From contig WIXG01000029.1 of NCBI GenBank assembly GCA_009869945.1, forward strand, positions 124,001 through 188,000: a stretch of 64,000 bases of DNA. Reading direction: 5' to 3'. The notes below the pieces were generated by a model. That model was given only the letters and a program-made list of their open reading frames with translations. It was not told the origin of the DNA and did not search any database. Below, piece after piece: positions 61,201-64,000 of the stretch (positions within the stretch are counted from its first letter, which is position 1; each line of letters begins with the position of its first letter). Made by a program: the position numbers and the translations under genes. Origin of the DNA: Mesaphorura yosii (lineage: Eukaryota > Arthropoda > Collembola > Poduromorpha > Tullbergiidae).

Positions 61201-64000
61201 TTGAGATATTCAGTTGGGAACATAGAGGAAAGAACTTGCTCCTTAGTTGAGAAATGGAGAAGATCCACTTCGTCAACAACAATGCCATTGCTCAACGCTG
61301 ACTTGCTTGTACCACAAAGATCGGCGATTCTACAATTGATGTCCGGAAAGTTGGAGAACCTGATGCTTGAGACAAAAGAAGAGCTCGTTGACGATATAGC
61401 CAGACTTCAATTTGAACAAAATTTGTGGGTTGTGAATCTTGCATCGGTTGATGGTAACGCTATCGTTGGGAATTATTACTTGGGTCACGCCAGAACGTTA
61501 GCTGAAGGTTGTGACGAAGAAGAATTACTTAAATGGAGGAATTCGCTCTGTAAGCTGTTAACAACATGTGCTTCGTCATACACCATGAAGGACTGGACAA
61601 AACAATGGACATCATCCTGGAAAAAGCTCAGTAAGTGCGAGAATTCGCCAACATCCCTTGTAAATTAACTTAGCAATAAAATGTATAAATTTGTGATATC
61701 ATTTAAAGGTAAGTTGGAAGGAGATGGTGATAACTCCAGGATTTGGGAAGTGCAGGGCGAACTGTTGCAAAGTATTATCCAGAAACTTACAAAGGGAAAG
61801 GAGGCACTTTCTAAGAGGACTGTAAACTCGATTGCGGAAGCTTTTGGTGCAAAAGAACCAATTGGGTGAGTGGACCTTCTCATGCAACGCCGAAAGACAT
61901 TTCAATTAATGTTTGATTGTTATACTCAAGGGAGTACAGTGCTCTGATGAATACCATTTTGAATGATGCTTTGTACCTCATCGGGAAGGCTACAGGGGAC
62001 GAAGAGTCAAACCACGATATCGTTTCAAATTCTCCGGAGACAGCACTAAAATTCTACCACCTTATTAAATCAATTATGGATGCATTCCCAGACAAATATG
62101 TGAAAAGTGAAGTACTTCATGAGCAGTTGCTGTTATGTTTGCTTCACGCCATGAAAGGCGGACAAGAAATGGCTCGCCAGCTATTTCCATACTGCTTTGG
62201 AATTCTGGAAAAGTTTCCCGACTTAATTGGCAGACTATCTCAGCAAGTACGGGCTTAATTCTACAACATTGCGAACGCTCAGTTATTCCATCAGCTAATT
62301 GTTGTTTGTAATGTAGATTATCAGTATTGAGGCTTGGATTTTTCTCCCGTGGCTGGATCAAATTGCAACGTACTACAAACACAAACCGCTACTGCGTCCT
62401 GTGCTTCAACCCATTCTTCAGAATATGATCAGGGAGTATCCTCAAGCCTTTCAGCTGCAGTACTCTGATCTGGACCTCATTACCAGGTACATTACACAGT
62501 CTTACTCATTGAATTCTATTTGAAGCGGCTTTCTTTGGCTTACTTCAGCTCTGGGTCTCCGCCTGTTCTTGCCCATTTTGAGAAGGCACTGAGGACTCTG
62601 GTTCTTCCACATGTGCTTCTAGGAAAATTGACTAGAAATGTCTATTCTTGTTCTACTACCGATCAACTTCGAACTCAATTAGATAAATTGATAAACACTT
62701 TACGGAATATTGAAGAAACGACAGACTATTTCGGACCAATTCATCAAGAATACGCACAAGAGGTTTGCCATTACGTCATTACGTGACCATTGATAGGTCT
62801 AAAATGTGGCTGACATTTTTCTAATTTCCAGATCCTTCCAAAATTGGACGCATTGCACCAAAAACTAGATAGTGGATCCATTGGAATACTAGATATTAAC
62901 CGAATTCGGGATGATTTAGTAAGAACTCTGGATCCGGCCCTCGAAGGATCAAGCCTTAAGAAAAGTAAGAAGTGAACCTAGCCCTCACGTCAAGCAAAAT
63001 CCAATTACAGTGCTCTTAACGATTTCTTTTCTTAGATATCTATGACAAGACTGGTAAACTGAAAGAGAATTTGAGCTTAAAGCATTTGTCCCCTTGGTTG
63101 GCAAAGTATCATTTTTCTTCATTTCCGGATGGAATTGAGCTGCCCGGCATATATCGTGGGATCAACAAGCCCGAATCAGCTATGCATCCCTACATTGTTT
63201 CGTTTGAGTCAACGGTAAGATATGGTAATCAGGCGCGCTTCATTTGCTTTCTCTGTGATTCTGAAACGAAATGTTCCCACAGGTCAAGGTTTATCAATCG
63301 ATGACGCGACCCATCGGTTTGACGCTTATGGCGAACAACGGCAAAAGATACAAGTTTCTACTCAAGTTTGGAGATGATCTGCGACAGGACAAAAGGCTGC
63401 AGCAATTATTTTCCCTCTTCAATCAAATATTGGCAAACGATTCAAAATCTAGGGCGCGAGGCTTGCGAATTCTCACATATGAAGTGAAACAAAGCAGTGA
63501 CATTTTCCATGCAATCTTTCCAGACTAACCAATCAGGCGCCTTCTTGTTTGTAGGTGATTCCTATGTCAAAGGAGTTTGGAATGATCGAACTTGTCGAGA
63601 AGACAAAATCTTTGAAAGATTTTATACTGAAGTCAGCCCAGTATGACGCCATTTATTCCAACTGTGCCAAGAAATACTCAGGTTTAATATCAAAAGGAAG
63701 CAAGAATTATGGCGAGTCGTACGGCATCTTTGCTGGAAGAAGCCGCAGTGAAGTTGAGGCGTGGTTTGATAAAGCCAGCAATACTCTTCCAACGACATTA
63801 TTCAGGTATTTCGACATCACTCAAAATTATATATCTGATGTTTTGATGAATATTTTCTTCATACAGTACAAACGTTAAACTCTTTGCTGAGTCTTCACTG
63901 TCCTATTTCTTGCTACGAGAAAAACTAATCCGGTCACACGCAACAATGTGCATCATTCACTATTTACTTGGAATTGGTGATAGACATTTGGATAATGTCA
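49633..64000 (+). CDS. PRKDC: DNA-dependent protein kinase catalytic subunit (DNA-PKcs), cut by window end
   Basis: The giant PI3K-like kinase that, with Ku, holds and processes DNA ends in non-homologous end joining. Start ATG 49633 in cacacaATGG. Forty exons with matching phases give 3851 codons before the window ends; the human protein is about 4130, so roughly 200-280 residues (end of kinase and FATC) lie outside. Identification rests on the C-terminal part: NPLNSLRRRF, SRSYRIGELPDIKM (human YRSYRHGDLPDIQI), kinase motif KFGDDLRQDKRLQQLF, PMSKEFGMIELVEKTKSLKDF, and catalytic loop GIGDRHLDN (Asp about residue 3845). The N-terminal two thirds are helical-repeat sequence without sharp motifs, as expected of HEAT-repeat arms. 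It is divergent from the SUMO protease upstream. Confidence 0.95.
55313..59488 (+). other. PRKDC: DNA-PKcs exons 17-27: middle helical region up to the SQ/TQ cluster
   Basis: Exons 55313-55545, 55614-55880, 55945-56446, 56516-57072, 57157-57397, 57469-57729, 57788-57921, 57989-58261, 58332-58661, 58734-58907 and 58980-59488. Some donors are weak (gttatt at 55546, gtgcgt at 56447, gttaga at 57073) and were chosen because they alone keep the frame. The end of exon 27 carries S/T-Q sites at about residues 2604, 2621, 2626, 2643 and 2645, which continue into exon 28. Confidence 0.8.
59576..62246 (+). other. PRKDC: DNA-PKcs exons 28-33: end of phospho-cluster and FAT region
   Basis: Exons 59576-60537, 60606-60694, 60766-60922, 60997-61630, 61709-61865 and 61931-62246. 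Exon 28 opens with FSQSQGG (sites about 2655 and 2657), then NPLNSLRRRF and YRIGELPDIKM, segments shared with vertebrate DNA-PKcs. The rest is helical FAT-domain sequence that wraps the kinase. Exon 29 is read as VLASMSDWDGQYS because SDW matches the vertebrate protein; another frame of the same bases is also open but would not join in phase. Confidence 0.85.
62317..64000 (+). other. PRKDC: DNA-PKcs exons 34-40: end of FAT region and PI3K-like kinase domain (partial)
   Basis: Exons 62317-62486, 62549-62762, 62832-62964, 63036-63214, 63283-63483, 63555-63805 and 63867 onward. Exon 37 includes LSPWLAKYH and ELPGIYRGINKP, matching the lead-in to the vertebrate kinase (CSPWMSDF, EIPGQYDG). Exon 38 has the ATP-binding lysine and KFGDDLRQD. 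Exon 39 has the helix GMIELVEKTKSLKDF. Exon 40 reaches the catalytic loop LLGIGDRHLDNV and is cut by the window end just before the DFG-type motif. Confidence 0.93.

Overview
The window is nuclear DNA from an invertebrate, most likely an arthropod. Genes are split by many short GT-AG introns (mostly 50-100 bp), flanked by AT-rich, gene-poor sequence. It carries a myosin IX and a DNA-PKcs gene, a pair that as far as I know Drosophila lacks, next to a secreted histidine-rich protein whose signal peptide is split by an intron, an arrangement common in arthropod cuticle genes. A crustacean or springtail would fit, but I cannot fix the taxon from sequence alone.

Layout. (1) 1035-39451, plus strand: a complete myosin IX gene (RA domain, motor, IQ motifs, two C1 domains, RhoGAP). 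I resolved 30 coding exons that join in one unbroken frame of 2552 codons. Introns in the motor half are very uneven; intron 3 alone is 16.6 kb. (2) 2318-3432, minus strand: a five-exon gene of unknown function lying wholly inside myosin intron 2; its predicted 272-residue product is zinc-finger-like. (3) 42857-43730, plus: a two-exon secreted His-rich, cuticle-type protein with TATA box and poly(A) signal. (4) 44398-48357, minus: a SENP6/SENP7 (Ulp2)-class SUMO protease with complete His-Asp-Cys triad; its first exon is unresolved. (5) 49633 to the window end, plus: DNA-PKcs (PRKDC), 40 exons and 3851 codons, cut off inside the kinase catalytic loop.

Gene relationships. The His-rich gene and the SUMO protease converge, with their poly(A) signals within about 50 bp. 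The SUMO protease and DNA-PKcs are head to head across about 1.3 kb that holds a near-perfect 60-bp palindrome bounded by 8-bp direct repeats. Myosin IX is an actin motor that turns off Rho. DNA-PKcs is the kinase of non-homologous end joining. SENP6/7 enzymes trim poly-SUMO chains, also in genome maintenance, so a shared promoter for the last two is possible but unproven.

Most curious items: the nested antisense gene, the promoter palindrome, the conserved-looking SQ/TQ cluster in DNA-PKcs, and the His/Cys-rich loop-2 exon of the myosin, whose splice donor sits on a stop codon. All exon models are read by eye from splice consensus and frame continuity; no alignment or transcript was available.
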